Both the position numbers and the translations under genes were made by a program. A stretch of 8,717 nt of DNA. It comes from Alphaproteobacteria bacterium. Its GTDB lineage: Bacteria; Pseudomonadota; Alphaproteobacteria; Micropepsales; Micropepsaceae. Where the stretch lies: NCBI GenBank assembly GCA_017307315.1, contig JAFKFF010000314.1:1-8717 (forward strand), written 5' to 3'. A model generated the notes under the pieces. That model did not search any database, was not told where the DNA came from, and saw only the letters and a program-made list of their open reading frames with translations. Shown here piece after piece: positions 1-5,886 of the stretch (positions within the stretch are counted from its first letter, which is position 1; each line of letters opens with the position of its first letter).

Positions 1-2
1 GC

Positions 3-596
3 ACGCCGATCGGCCACTTCGCCGGCACCTACCTGGCCGAATATGGCAAGCACACCAAATTCGCGCTGGTGGTGCGCTTCGTGAACGACATTCTGCTGTC
101 GGCGCCGTCCATCGTCACCGGCCTTTTCATCTATGAAGTGGTGGTGGTCCGGATGGGCCATTTCTCGGCCTGGGCGGGCGCCCTGTCGCTGACCGTGATC
201 GTGATCCCGGTGGTGGCGCGCACGACAGAGAACATGTTGGTGCTGGTCCCCAGCGGATTGCGCGAAGCCGCCAGCGCCCTGGGCGCGCCGATGAGCTTCG
301 TGATCCGCAGCGTCACCTGGAAGGCGGCGCAGGCGGGCATCATCACCGGCGTTCTTCTGGCCGTCGCCCGCATCTCGGGCGAGACCGCGCCCCTGCTCTT
401 CACCTCGCTGAACAACCAGTTCCTCACCACCGACTTCAACGCGCCGATGGCCTCGCTGCCGGCGGTGATCTTCCAGTACGCCATGTCGCCGTTCGACGAT
501 TGGCACAAGCTCGCCTGGGCGGGCGCGCTTCTGGTGACCGCCACGGTGCTGACCCTTTCCATCATCGCCCGCCTGCTCGAAAAGAAACGGATCTGA
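3..596 (+). CDS. pstA: Phosphate ABC transporter permease PstA (5' truncated by window edge)
   Basis: PstA is one of the two inner-membrane subunits of the PstSCAB importer, which takes phosphate from periplasmic PstS and moves it inward using ATP hydrolysed by PstB. The open frame runs from the first bases of the window to a TGA at 594-596, giving 197 visible residues; the true start lies upstream. The first visible residues contain the PstA-typical TPIG...GTYLAEYG segment, followed by [19 protein letters not shown]. The cytoplasmic coupling loop that contacts the ATPase is seen as EAASALGAP (first codon at 264), followed by the characteristic [13 protein letters not shown] stretch. Several hydrophobic membrane spans are visible, the last just before the basic C-terminus EKKRI. 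The internal ATG at 69 is not the start, because homologous sequence continues in frame upstream of it. pstB begins 5 bp after the stop, so the two are co-transcribed. Identification is strong. Confidence 0.95.
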   Translation, partial: TPIGHFAGTYLAEYGKHTKFALVVRFVNDILLSAPSIVTGLFIYEVVVVRMGHFSAWAGALSLTVIVIPVVARTTENMLVLVPSGLREAASALGAPMSFVIRSVTWKAAQAGIITGVLLAVARISGETAPLLFTSLNNQFLTTDFNAPMASLPAVIFQYAMSPFDDWHKLAWAGALLVTATVLTLSIIARLLEKKRI

Positions 597-601
597 CCAT
601 C

Positions 602-1399
602 ATGGACGCCGCGACCTATGCGCCTTCAAGCAACAGCCTGCACGGCGAAAAGGCCAAGATCGACATTCGCGATCTCAGCTTCTTCTATGGCGCTTCGAAG
701 TCGCTGAAGAACATCACCCTGCCGCTTTACGACCGCAAGGTGACGGCTTTCATCGGCCCCTCCGGTTGCGGCAAATCCACGCTTCTGCGCGCGATCAATC
801 GCATCTACGAGCTTTATCCCAACCAGCGCGCCGAAGGCACCATCACGCTGGACGGCGAGGACATCCTTCAGGTCCGGGACCTCAATCTCTTGCGCGCCCG
901 CATCGGCATGGTGTTTCAGAAGCCGACGCCGTTCCCCATGTCGATCTACGACAATGTCGCTTTCGGCATCAAATTGTACGAAAGACTGCCGCGTTCCGAA
1001 ATGGACGGCCGGGTCGAGGATGCGCTCACCCGCGCCGCGCTGTGGGGCGAGGTGAAGGACAAGCTGGGTGCCTCGGGCCTGTCGCTCTCCGGCGGCCAGC
1101 AGCAGCGGCTCTGCATCGCCCGCACCGTGGCGACGCGCCCCGAAGTGATCCTGCTGGACGAACCCTGCTCGGCGCTCGATCCCATCTCCACCGCCAAGAT
1201 CGAGGAGCTGATCGACGAATTGTCGGCCGATTACACCATCGTGATCGTCACCCACAATATGCAGCAGGCCTCGCGCGCCTCCGACTACACCGCCTTCATG
1301 TATCTGGGCGAGCTGGTGGAATACGGTGCAACCGAAAAGATCTTCACCGCGCCCGACAACAAGCGTACCGAGCAGTATATTACGGGACGGTTCGGGTAA
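602..1399 (+). CDS. pstB: Phosphate ABC transporter ATP-binding protein PstB
   Basis: PstB is the cytoplasmic ATPase that powers PstCA-mediated phosphate import. In many bacteria it also takes part in signalling phosphate status through PhoU and PhoR. From the ATG at 602 it is 265 residues, close to the usual PstB length. Visible motifs in order: Walker [10 protein letters not shown] (52-60), Q-loop at FQKPTPFP (Gln106), ABC signature LSGGQQQR (162-169), Walker B VILLDEP (182-188), D-loop SALD (190-193) and H-loop His218 in VTHNM. The PstB-typical [18 protein letters not shown] and the C-terminal EQYITGRFG are both present. The start at 602 is preferred over an in-frame ATG at 500, which would read through the 3' end of pstA and add 34 residues unlike any PstB N-terminus. 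It is 5 bp downstream of pstA. The next gene is convergent and no phoU follows, which is unusual for a pst operon. Confidence 0.97.
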   Translation: MDAATYAPSSNSLHGEKAKIDIRDLSFFYGASKSLKNITLPLYDRKVTAFIGPSGCGKSTLLRAINRIYELYPNQRAEGTITLDGEDILQVRDLNLLRARIGMVFQKPTPFPMSIYDNVAFGIKLYERLPRSEMDGRVEDALTRAALWGEVKDKLGASGLSLSGGQQQRLCIARTVATRPEVILLDEPCSALDPISTAKIEELIDELSADYTIVIVTHNMQQASRASDYTAFMYLGELVEYGATEKIFTAPDNKRTEQYITGRFG

Positions 1400-1460
1400 C
1401 GCTTGTCTTTTGCGCCCTGAGTTCGTCACGCGTGCTGTGAGCCGCGGCGCGAAGCATGAG

Positions 1461-1539
1461 CAGGTCCGGTGGACCTGCGAAAGCGGCGAACGCCGCCAGC
1501 TTGGGCGAGCGGCGCAGAAGCGCGATTAAAGTAAATCGC
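1461..1539. other. Cluster of three stem-loops in the convergent spacer after pstB
   Basis: The 160-bp spacer 1400-1559 lies between the convergent ends of pstB and the small membrane protein gene. It holds a perfect 7-bp stem with a 3-nt loop (CAGGTCC/GGACCTG, 1461-1477). Next comes a perfect 6-bp GCGGCG/CGCCGC stem around AA (1483-1496), then a weaker GCGATT/AATCGC stem (1522-1527 with 1534-1539). None is followed by a run of T on either strand, so this is not a classical intrinsic terminator. It may still stall or protect transcript ends of the convergent genes, or be a dispersed intergenic repeat. Function is inferred only from position. Confidence 0.4.
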
Positions 1540-1559
1540 CTGATGGGCAGTACGTGAAA

Positions 1560-2039
1560 TTAGGGCTGCTTCCTATTATGAATGTCGCGGAAAGTTGTAA
1601 TTGCTTGCTGTCTGCGCACTGCCCAAGCAAGTAAGAAACCCAAACCTACCGAACCCGGTACCAGTGCCACAGCAATATAAATTGCGAAGTTGGTGATTGT
1701 TCCGCTCAAAGCTGCGGGAGAAGATTGGAGGTAGATTACTGCTGAAATGAATCCCAGGGCGATGAGGCCTAGACCAATCGATATCGATCTTTTATCGCGG
1801 ACGTTAATAACAAGCTCGGGCGCTTCTTTCGCGACAGTCATATAATTCAGGTGCCATCTAACCGCCCCTACGCCCAAGAAAACAAGAATGCCGAGGCGTA
1901 ATATCTTTCCAAACGGGATTTTACCCTGTGCAACGGCATGAAAATCCGGCCAGAACAAAAACAAGACGAATGCTGCCGCGACCGCACTGAGCACCAGCTT
2001 GCGCCAAGTGAGTGGCCGCCATGAACTCATGGCCAGCAT
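1560..2039 (-). CDS. Small four-helix inner-membrane protein, unknown function, low GC
   Basis: I do not recognise this gene. From the chosen ATG it encodes 159 residues with four hydrophobic segments, at about 13-30, 45-62, 86-104 and 117-141. A charged loop between the second and third (KEAPELVINVRDKR) and a basic C-terminal tail (VRRQQAITTFRDIHNRK) are also visible, so it is probably an integral inner-membrane protein. The frame can be extended to a GTG at 2105, only 3 bp after the symporter stop codon. The ATG at 2039 is preferred because it has a good ribosome binding site (GAGGAA) and the extra 22 residues are polar and unremarkable. It follows the MctP-like symporter on the same strand and could be co-transcribed with it. 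GC is about 48% by hand count of five 60-base blocks, against about 75% in a sampled symporter block, suggesting separate ancestry. The uninterrupted frame and membrane topology support a real protein. Confidence 0.7.
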   Translation of the reverse strand: MLAMSSWRPLTWRKLVLSAVAAAFVLFLFWPDFHAVAQGKIPFGKILRLGILVFLGVGAVRWHLNYMTVAKEAPELVINVRDKRSISIGLGLIALGFISAVIYLQSSPAALSGTITNFAIYIAVALVPGSVGLGFLLAWAVRRQQAITTFRDIHNRKQP

Positions 2040-2050
2040 GGCTTCCTCAG
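2040..2050 (-). promoter_or_regulatory. Ribosome binding site deciding the start of the small membrane protein
   Basis: On the minus strand the bases just before the ATG at 2039 read GAGGAAGCC, a purine-rich Shine-Dalgarno sequence 3-5 nt from the start codon. The alternative GTG at 2105 is preceded only by a weak GAG. This favours the shorter 159-residue product. Confidence 0.55.
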
Positions 2051-2108
2051 CAGCATGCGAGCAAAGCTGTCCCTTCCCAGAGCTGTCAGTTAAATCGGTG
2101 AACACACT

Positions 2109-3668
2109 CTAGACGTAATCTACAGCAGCTGTCTCATCCGCGCGCTTGGTTTTCGATAACGCGTTGAAGATCAGGCTCAGCACCACGCCCACCGCCAGAT
2201 TCAGCGCCAGGGCGCTCAAGGCGGCATAGCAGGGCACCGCTACGCCGAAAATGTGCAGCACATAGATCGAGCTTTTCAGCTCCAGGCTCCAGGCCATCGC
2301 GGTGCCGGCGGCGATGCCGCAGGCCCAGCCGATCAGCAGCGCCATCGGGTGCATGGCGCGGGTGAACAGCGCCACCAGCACCGCCGGCACCGTCTGGCAG
2401 ATCCAGATGCCGCCCAGAAGCTGCAGCTCGATGGCGTAGGAGCTTCTCAGCGCCAGCACGAAGAACAGCGCCCCCAGCTTGGCGACGAAGGCGACGATCT
2501 TGGCGACCCGGGCTTCGGCCTGCGGCGTGCAGTCGGGCGCGATGAAGTCGCGGTAGATATTGCGGGTGAAAAGATTGCCGCAGGCGATCGACATGATCGC
2601 GGCGGGCACCAGCGCGCCCACGCCGATGGCGGCGAAGGCGATGCCGGCGAACCAGTCCGGGAACATGTTGAGGAACAGCGCGGGCACGGCGAAATTGTTG
2701 CCGAAGCGCTCGAAGCCGGCGGCGAATTCGGGCATCGCCTTGACCCCCGCCGCCAGTGCCATGAAGCCCAGAAGCGCGATCAGGGCCAGGGCGAAGGAAT
2801 AGATCGGCAGGATCATGGAATTGCGTTCCACCACTCTGCGGCTGGCCGACGACAGCATGCCGGTGGTGGCATGCGGGTAGAGAAACAGGGCCAGCACCGA
2901 TCCCAGCGCCAGCGAGGAATAGGCGAAGCCGGGTCCCAGATTGTCCGCCGTGCCATGGCCCAGAAGCAAAAGCTTGGGATCGACGCTGGCGAAGACCTTG
3001 CCATAGCCGCCCAGCTCGATGGGGATGATGATGATCGCCGCCAGCACCGTGGCATAGATCATGATGTCCTTGGCGATGGCGATCACCGCGGTGCCGCGCA
3101 GTCCGCTGGAGTAGGTGTAGAAGGCCAGGAACACGAAAGCGATCAGAAGCGGCAGGTTGGGGATCGCCGACAGGCCGGGCAAATTCTGAATCCCCAAGGA
3201 TGCGATCACCACCTGCAGCCCCAGCAATTGCAGCGCGATATAGGGAATGGTGGCGGCGATGCCGGTCAGCGCGACCGCCAGCGCCAGGCTCCGCGAGCCG
3301 AAGCGGCCGCGCACGAAATCCGCTGCCGTGACATAGCCATGGCGATGCGCCACCGACCACAGCCGCGCGAAGCCGACGAACAGGAGCGGATAGGCCAGCA
3401 TGCCATAGGGCGTGGCGAAATAGCCGGTCGCGCCCGCGCCGAACATCAGGGCGGGCACGGCGATGAAGGTGTAGGCGGTATAAAGGTCGCCGCCGAGCAG
3501 AAACCAGGTGATCAGGGTGCCGAAGCGGCGCCCGCCCAAGCCCCATTCGGTCAGCTGCGACAGATCGGTCTTGCGCCAGCGCGAGGCCACCAACCCCATG
3601 CCCGCCACGCCCACGAACAACAGCAGGAACACCGTCACCGTGACGGGATCGGCTTGCAGTCCCTGCAT
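2109..3668 (-). CDS. mctP: Sodium:solute symporter family permease, MctP-like monocarboxylate transporter
   Basis: This is a 519-residue polytopic inner-membrane protein of the sodium/solute symporter (SSS) family, which couples solute uptake to a sodium or proton gradient. The N-terminal region, with EWGLGGRRFGTLITWFLLGGD (41-61) followed by LYTAYTFIAVPAL, then HGYVTAADFVRGRFGSRSL (110-128), IPYIALQLLG (141-150) and LAFYTYSSGLRG (181-192), closely follows what I recall of rhizobial MctP. That permease takes up lactate, pyruvate, propionate and similar monocarboxylates and alanine. About 13 hydrophobic spans are visible. The ATG at 3668 is preceded by an AAGGGG binding site at good spacing and lies 13 bp after the cupin stop codon, so the two genes are probably co-transcribed. 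The small DUF3311-type partner gene that often precedes this permease is not here. Family assignment is firm; the substrate is inferred from similarity, and acetate-type transport is an alternative. Confidence 0.85.
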   Translation of the reverse strand: MQGLQADPVTVTVFLLLFVGVAGMGLVASRWRKTDLSQLTEWGLGGRRFGTLITWFLLGGDLYTAYTFIAVPALMFGAGATGYFATPYGMLAYPLLFVGFARLWSVAHRHGYVTAADFVRGRFGSRSLALAVALTGIAATIPYIALQLLGLQVVIASLGIQNLPGLSAIPNLPLLIAFVFLAFYTYSSGLRGTAVIAIAKDIMIYATVLAAIIIIPIELGGYGKVFASVDPKLLLLGHGTADNLGPGFAYSSLALGSVLALFLYPHATTGMLSSASRRVVERNSMILPIYSFALALIALLGFMALAAGVKAMPEFAAGFERFGNNFAVPALFLNMFPDWFAGIAFAAIGVGALVPAAIMSIACGNLFTRNIYRDFIAPDCTPQAEARVAKIVAFVAKLGALFFVLALRSSYAIELQLLGGIWICQTVPAVLVALFTRAMHPMALLIGWACGIAAGTAMAWSLELKSSIYVLHIFGVAVPCYAALSALALNLAVGVVLSLIFNALSKTKRADETAAVDYV

Positions 3669-3681
3669 GAGGCCCCTTCGC

Positions 3682-4131
3682 TTATTTCTTTTCGGCCGGC
3701 GTGGTTTTCACCGGGCCCATCCCCACCAGCTCCAATAGGGCATCGGTGTCCTTGGCGCCATCATAATGCACCTGGTTCGCCAGGTCGGTGACGACGCTGC
3801 CCGCCGGCATGGGATAGGTCTTGGCGGGATCGTAGACGTCGGACGAACTCACCCACCAGGTTCCGGAAATGACATGGACATAGCGGTCGGTGTTATGGAA
3901 ATGCGGCCGGCTGAAATGTCCCGCCTTCCAGCGGATCAGAAGGCCATAGAGTCCCGGCTTGCCGGGATCGCCGAAGATCACCGCCTGGTCCATGCCTTCG
4001 CCCCGCTTCCATTGGATGTCTTTGGGCAGAGTGAAGGTGATGTGGGACGGATCGGGCTTGGGCGCGTCTTGGGCGAGGGCGGGCCCGAAGCCAAGCGCCA
4101 TAGTGCCGATCAGAAGTGCGGAAAGGCGCAT
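3682..4131 (-). CDS. Secreted single-domain cupin protein
   Basis: This 149-residue protein has a clear signal peptide (MRLSALLIGTMALGFGPALA, cleavage likely after residue 20), so it should be periplasmic. The mature part is one cupin beta-barrel. Motif 1 carries HxH at His77/His79 followed by NTDRYVHVISGTWW, and motif 2 is PMPAGSVVTDLANQVHYDGAK with His122. These three histidines could bind a metal. The glutamate usual in motif 1 is not at its expected place (Arg83/Tyr84, with Asp82 nearby), as I recall for the secreted cupin subfamily with an HxNDR-type motif and the VHYDGAKD signature. The catalytic or binding role is unknown. The ATG at 4131 has an AGGGGA binding site 5 nt upstream. It is the first gene of a pair with the MctP-like permease, so processing or binding of an organic acid is a reasonable guess. 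It lies 62 bp after the porin above it with no clear terminator between. Confidence 0.85.
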   Translation of the reverse strand: MRLSALLIGTMALGFGPALAQDAPKPDPSHITFTLPKDIQWKRGEGMDQAVIFGDPGKPGLYGLLIRWKAGHFSRPHFHNTDRYVHVISGTWWVSSSDVYDPAKTYPMPAGSVVTDLANQVHYDGAKDTDALLELVGMGPVKTTPAEKK

Positions 4132-4193
4132 GCCGGTCCCCTGTTCGCGATCCGCCGGGATGCTAGAGCGCCATCCGGAAAAGGGGAAGCCGC

Positions 4194-5765
4194 TCAGAAG
4201 GCGACCTGCGAACGAAGCGCGATGGTGCCGAAATTCTGCCCCAGATCGGCATCGGCGATGGCGGGAACGGTCACGCTGTTGGTCCCGATCCGGCTGATCT
4301 GCACCTTCTGAAGCTGCAGCATGAATTTCAGCGCCGCATTGGGATACCAGTTGAGGCCCATGGCGGCGATGCGCTGTTCGCCGCCGCGCGCCCCGCCGGA
4401 CGGCATGGGACTTCCCGCCACGCCTTCATGGTCGTTGAGGTCGAGCGTCGAATAGCGCCCCGCCAATTCCCAGGCGCCCCAGCCGCCGCCGTCGCCGAAA
4501 TCGGCCTGCGGCCTGGGGTTGGTGAAGGCGGCGTTGGCGGTCGACCAGCCGCGCCGCTCGCCGCTCATGACCCAGCTGCCTTCCGCATACCAACCATGGA
4601 AGCGCCGGGCGTGGCCCGCCCCACCGGGATCGATGCCGAAGCGATAATAGCCGGCCTGCAGCATGAGATTGTCGCGCGCCAGCGCGCTCTCCATGTTCCA
4701 GTCCCAGGCGCGGGCGGCATCGGCCTCGGAGAAGGACGCAAAGGCGGGCGTATTGTCGTCTATCACCAGCTCCGACAGATTCTTGAGCGCGAAGGGCCGC
4801 GATGCGCTTGCGCCATCCGCGATCTTGAAAACATCCGCGCCGCCGCTGCTCACCACCCAGCGCCAGTCGCTGTCCGCCACCACCGAATAAGCCAGGCGCG
4901 CGGCAAGCGCCTGCTGCTCGTCGAAGGCGCCGGTTCCTTGCACCTTGTCGCCGGTCAGCGCCAGCGAAGCGAACAGGCGCTCGCCCAGATAGACCAGTTC
5001 GGCGCCGTAGCGGGCCCCGCTCGCCATGCTGCGTCCCAGATCGGCGACGGCGGAGCGTTCCAGCAGCAACTGATCGGCGGAAGAATGGGTATCGTCCATC
5101 CCGGTCGAAGCCGCATGCGCCCCGATGCGGAAGGCAAACGGCGCCAGGCCGTCATATTGGAGATAAGCCTGCTGCAAATGCCCGGGACTTTCGGCGCCGT
5201 TCGAGCCGCCGGAGCCGAAATCGTATCGCACGGCATAAGACCAATCGCCGAACAAGGTGCCTTGCAACCCGATCTGGGCGCGGCGGAAATTGCCGCCGCT
5301 GGAAAGATCGGGGCCCAGCGGCAGCCGGCGCGCATAGGCAGGCTGCATGTAATAGCCCATGTCATATTGCACCGTCATGCGCAGGGCGGCGCTGAAGCGT
5401 CCGTCGGCGGATGTCATCGTCAGCCGGCCGTTGGGGATGTCGGCATGGGCGCGTTCTGGCATTGCCGGATGCATGGCGTCGCGTTCGGCGGCGAATTGCG
5501 CCACCAACGCGTCGATCTTGCGGTCTTGTTGCTGAAGGCGCGTCCCGATCGGGGCCGGCATCGCGGCGGGCCGTGTCGCGGGCGTGTGGCCCAGCGCGCG
5601 GTTCAGCCTGTCGATCTCGCTCTGCTGGGCGCGGATTTCTCTCTGTTGTGCCGCGATGGCTTTTTGCATCCGCTCCAGCCGGCGCAATGCTGTGCCGCTG
5701 TCTGTGGCGAAAGCGGATGGCGCGGCCAGCAAGACCAGCGCACCGAACGATAGAAGATGCTTCAC
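4194..5765 (-). CDS. OprP/OprO-type anion-selective outer-membrane porin (copy 1)
   Basis: This 523-residue protein is a member of the phosphate-selective porin O/P family, trimeric outer-membrane channels for phosphate, pyrophosphate and related anions. A signal peptide ends at AFA (about residue 20). A heptad-like coiled coil follows (about 25-58, RRLERMQKAIAAQQREIRAQ), then a short Ala/Pro linker (61-73) and a second helix (75-95). The barrel begins near NGRLTMTSADGRFSAALR (112-129). Family hallmarks are GGNFRRAQIGLQGTLFGDWSY (157-177), LQQAYLQYDG and LLLERS (233-238). The C-terminus ends SQVAF, the aromatic terminal residue recognised by the BAM assembly machinery. It starts with GTG (5763-5765), preceded by a run of G that forms part of a palindrome. 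It is a close paralog of the gene upstream (5887-7521). Because a terminator separates them it probably has its own promoter. The exact anion cannot be read from the sequence. Confidence 0.88.
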   Translation of the reverse strand: MKHLLSFGALVLLAAPSAFATDSGTALRRLERMQKAIAAQQREIRAQQSEIDRLNRALGHTPATRPAAMPAPIGTRLQQQDRKIDALVAQFAAERDAMHPAMPERAHADIPNGRLTMTSADGRFSAALRMTVQYDMGYYMQPAYARRLPLGPDLSSGGNFRRAQIGLQGTLFGDWSYAVRYDFGSGGSNGAESPGHLQQAYLQYDGLAPFAFRIGAHAASTGMDDTHSSADQLLLERSAVADLGRSMASGARYGAELVYLGERLFASLALTGDKVQGTGAFDEQQALAARLAYSVVADSDWRWVVSSGGADVFKIADGASASRPFALKNLSELVIDDNTPAFASFSEADAARAWDWNMESALARDNLMLQAGYYRFGIDPGGAGHARRFHGWYAEGSWVMSGERRGWSTANAAFTNPRPQADFGDGGGWGAWELAGRYSTLDLNDHEGVAGSPMPSGGARGGEQRIAAMGLNWYPNAALKFMLQLQKVQISRIGTNSVTVPAIADADLGQNFGTIALRSQVAF

Positions 5766-5770
5766 GCGGC

Positions 5771-5783
5771 CCCCGGTCCGGGG
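5771..5783 (-). promoter_or_regulatory. 13-bp palindrome covering the ribosome binding region of porin copy 1
   Basis: CCCCGGTCCGGGG is a perfect 6+1+6 palindrome that ends 5 bp before the GTG start. On the minus strand its G-rich half is the only Shine-Dalgarno-like sequence for this gene. In the mRNA it could fold as a 5-bp stem with a 3-nt loop and mask the G run, lowering translation. It may instead be a protein-binding site or a chance GC-rich palindrome. Confidence 0.35.
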
Positions 5784-5837
5784 ACGTCTTAATGCCAGAT
5801 CGGCCGCGAACCAAGACGAGAGATTGTGCTGGCCATG

Positions 5838-5865
5838 AAAAAAGGGCGGCGCGGACGCCGCCCTT
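5838..5865 (-). terminator. Rho-independent terminator of porin copy 2
   Basis: A perfect 10-bp stem (AAGGGCGGCG at 5842-5851 with CGCCGCCCTT at 5856-5865) closes a 4-nt loop. On the minus strand it is followed by six T (5838-5843, the last two also within the stem). It lies just past the stop codon of the gene at 5887-7521. It should end that transcript and separate it from porin copy 1. On the plus strand the T run is broken, so termination there would be weaker. Confidence 0.92.
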
Positions 5866-5886
5866 CTTTGGAATGTCTTACCTGTC

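Noticed and set aside
500..601. Upstream ATG extension of pstB
   Set aside because: It overlaps the end of pstA in another frame and adds residues unlike any PstB; the ATG at 602 fits family length.
2253..3791. 512-residue plus-strand open frame antisense to the symporter
   Set aside because: Composition dominated by Gln, Arg, Gly and His with no domain; it is a high-GC shadow of a clear transporter gene.
4132..4193. Imperfect CCGGGATG/CATCCGG stem between porin copy 1 and the cupin as a terminator
   Set aside because: The stem is bulged and no T run follows on either strand, so termination is not supported.
5360..5378. TGTCAT...CGTCAT pair resembling a Pho box
   Set aside because: It lies inside the porin coding sequence and the spacing is 13 rather than 11 bp. 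No convincing Pho box was seen upstream of either porin.
5842..5870. Terminator acting on the plus strand as well
   Set aside because: The T run on that side is interrupted and no plus-strand gene leads into it.
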